In this document: positions 62,479 through 64,000 of the stretch, piece after piece
Layout: each line of letters opens with the position of its first letter
How positions within the stretch are numbered: position 1 is the first letter of the stretch
From: Aeromicrobium panaciterrae
Lineage (GTDB): Bacteria > Actinomycetota > Actinomycetes > Propionibacteriales > Nocardioidaceae
Direction of reading: 5' to 3'
Assembly: GCF_031457275.1 (NCBI RefSeq)
Contig: NZ_JAVDWH010000001.1
Span: 558,001-622,000, forward strand
Length of the DNA: 64,000 bases
Program-made: the position numbers and the translations under genes
Notes under the pieces: model-generated
What the model was told of the DNA's origin: nothing
What the model saw: the letters and a program-made list of their open reading frames with translations, nothing else
Database searches by the model: none

Positions 62479-64000
62479 TCTGCGTGAGTGCGACCTCTTG
62501 TTCTTCGATGCGCTCGGTGATCCTTGCCTGGAGGGACGGCCGCAACCACAGCTCGAACAGATCCTGGGTCGTGCGATCCCTGAATGCGAAGCTGTCGTTG
62601 GCCACAACGAAGATGCCGCGGGTCGCGAGGTGGTCCATGTGGGCTTCGATTTCGATGCGACGACTCTCGGTACGGCGCTCGCTGCCGAGAATCTCCATCA
62701 CTCCTGATGCCGTGGTGGGTTTGTCGAGCACGGCCATGACCTGGCAGATCTCCAGATCCAACGGTTCGAGTCGTTCGGCCAGAACTCGGAACGTCGTCGA
62801 CGCTGCTGGAAGTACGGTCGAGGTCAACGAGTCACTGACCAGCCCAAGGCCTCTGATCGTCGACACGACTTGCCCGGTCGATACCCAGGCCCGCAGAATC
62901 TCGACGGCGATCCCGGCCAGCCCTTCGCTCCTGGTTTCGAGGATCTCGACGAGGTCTGGTGACGGTGAACCTGCAAGAATCGCCTGAGCCATTTGGGACA
63001 GCTCGTTCGCAGTCACGGGCGGCGACTCGACGACGGTTGGAATGTAGACCGACTCGTTCGCTTCGACCAGAAGTTCGGCGGCCTCGGGGGTGGTGACGAT
63101 GACGAGCACTCGACCCGGTTGCGACGGGACGGTCCCGAGCACCTCAGCGATGGCGGCATGCGCACGGGCCGGAGGAAGATCTATTGGGCCTGTCACCGCG
63201 ACATCGATCAGTCCGGTGGCGGGGGACATCCGGGTTGCAGGTGCTTGCCGCGCAATCTTTGGCGGACGGACGCGTCGCAGATGGGCTCCGCTGACGCGAC
63301 CCACCGCGACTTCGAGAAGCGACTCACGCCCCGATCCTGGAAGGCCAGCAACACAGACAACGGAAGTCCCGTCGCCTCTCGCGCTGTCTCGTATAGCTTC
63401 GCTCAACTGGGCAACGCTCCGCTCGCGGCCAACGTAGATCGAGAATCTGGAGTTCTCGTCGTCGACCTTGGTCAGCTGTCGCTGCAGAGCCTCGGTCTGT
63501 GACGACGGCAATGCATTGAGGTTGGTCTTCAAGTTGCGGCGGCATCGTTCGTAGGACCGCATGGCCGAGTCGGTCTCGCCGATACCTGCATAGGCGCGCA
63601 TCAGCGACCGGTGCGCTCGTTCAAAGCATGCGTCGAGGCTGATGGCGAGTGCGGACATCTCGATCGCATCGCGCATCCAGCCGAGCTCAATCGCGCTCTC
63701 AGCCGCGTCGGCCAGCATCAGCTTGCGCTGGGTCAGCAAGTCGTCGCGGATGTCCGCCGCCCAATCGCTGTCGTCCTCATGGGCGTGGAAGTCGTCGACG
63801 TACAGTGCCTCGGCCTGTTTGGCCGCGGTGACGACACCGGCGAAGTCGCGCGATCGCATCGCCGCGGCGATGTCGTTGCCGAGCTGCTGATGGGCGGCGA
63901 CATCGACCCAGCATCCTCGAAGTTGAAGGCCGCTGAGGTGTCGCATGATGCTGTCCTTGCCCAGGACTTTGCGAATCTGGGCAGTCGCGGTGTGCAGGCT
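62471..64000 (-). CDS. AfsR/SARP-like regulator with BTAD domain (5' truncated by window)
   Basis: At least 509 residues visible; the frame is open to the window end. The first visible stretch, LHTATAQIRKVLGKDS, is the end of an OmpR-like DNA-binding domain of SARP type. A BTAD domain follows (WVDVAAHQQLGNDIAAAM..DDFHAHEDDSDWAADIRDDLL). Next is an ATPase-like region with VCVAGLPGSGRESLLE, a Walker A in which Lys is replaced by Arg. The C terminus is a winged-helix-like region. Likely a pathway regulator; target unknown. Confidence 0.82.
   Translation of the reverse strand, partial: SLHTATAQIRKVLGKDSIMRHLSGLQLRGCWVDVAAHQQLGNDIAAAMRSRDFAGVVTAAKQAEALYVDDFHAHEDDSDWAADIRDDLLTQRKLMLADAAESAIELGWMRDAIEMSALAISLDACFERAHRSLMRAYAGIGETDSAMRSYERCRRNLKTNLNALPSSQTEALQRQLTKVDDENSRFSIYVGRERSVAQLSEAIRDSARGDGTSVVCVAGLPGSGRESLLEVAVGRVSGAHLRRVRPPKIARQAPATRMSPATGLIDVAVTGPIDLPPARAHAAIAEVLGTVPSQPGRVLVIVTTPEAAELLVEANESVYIPTVVESPPVTANELSQMAQAILAGSPSPDLVEILETRSEGLAGIAVEILRAWVSTGQVVSTIRGLGLVSDSLTSTVLPAASTTFRVLAERLEPLDLEICQVMAVLDKPTTASGVMEILGSERRTESRRIEIEAHMDHLATRGIFVVANDSFAFRDRTTQDLFELWLRPSLQARITERIEEQEVALTQSG

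Overview
This window is high-GC DNA from an actinobacterium. Supporting signs are many GTG starts, ATGA/GTGA stop-start overlaps, a BldG-type STAS protein, the Ssd/TadA/TadB/TadC plus helicase neighbourhood typical of Actinomycetota, and a lysine-tailed TopA. Codon use and gene content fit Propionibacteriales such as Nocardioides or Aeromicrobium, but the genus is inference. At least fourteen genes have a TANNNT box 6-7 nt before the start codon, which suggests widespread leaderless transcription.

Region 1 (1-12,955) is a surface polysaccharide locus: an SDR, an SGNH-like protein, a GT4 glycosyltransferase, a flippase, two methyltransferases, a LicD transferase, an O-antigen ligase-like protein and a Wzc/CapB-type tyrosine kinase. 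Inside it is a complete phosphonate pathway: cytidylyltransferase-PEP mutase fusion, phosphonopyruvate decarboxylase and Fe-type alcohol dehydrogenase. Together with LicD, the enzymes predict PEP -> phosphonopyruvate -> phosphonoacetaldehyde -> 2-hydroxyethylphosphonate -> CMP-activated form -> transfer to a glycan. No aminoethylphosphonate transaminase is visible.

Region 2 (12,985-22,998) holds a methyltransferase, a Fic-fold protein whose catalytic His position is Gly, a HAD phosphatase, and a compact Tad pilus locus (ssd, tadA, tadB, tadC, two Flp-like prepilins, TadE and a second TadE-like protein) ending at a convergent DECH helicase. Two RNA hairpins bracket the first pilin.

Region 3 (23,021-37,201) is mostly core: STAS factor, H+-pyrophosphatase with a perfect terminator, a methyltransferase, an MFS carrier, TopA, LtrA, YjbR, Tmk, HolB, an exported alpha/beta hydrolase, DUF937 and chorismate mutase.

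Region 4 (37,298-44,940) is a 7.57-kb integrated element at the 3' end of tRNA-Thr(CGU), bounded by 46-bp perfect direct repeats. It carries int, xis (only 59 codons), a Rep_trans-like initiator, a small HTH protein with palindromic operator candidates, and a cargo of MMPL transporter, TetR regulator and PaaI-type thioesterase. Paired TTTGCCCC repeats inside each end look like integrase arm sites. No transfer gene is present.

Region 5 (44,977-64,000) holds a PucR-type regulator with a desaturase/reductase/ferredoxin fusion, a kdpFABCDE potassium operon with a DUF389 gene at its end, a GAF-SARP-like regulator with an aldehyde dehydrogenase and DUF779 gene, a VOC protein, a YbhN-like membrane protein, and an AfsR/SARP-like regulator cut by the window end.
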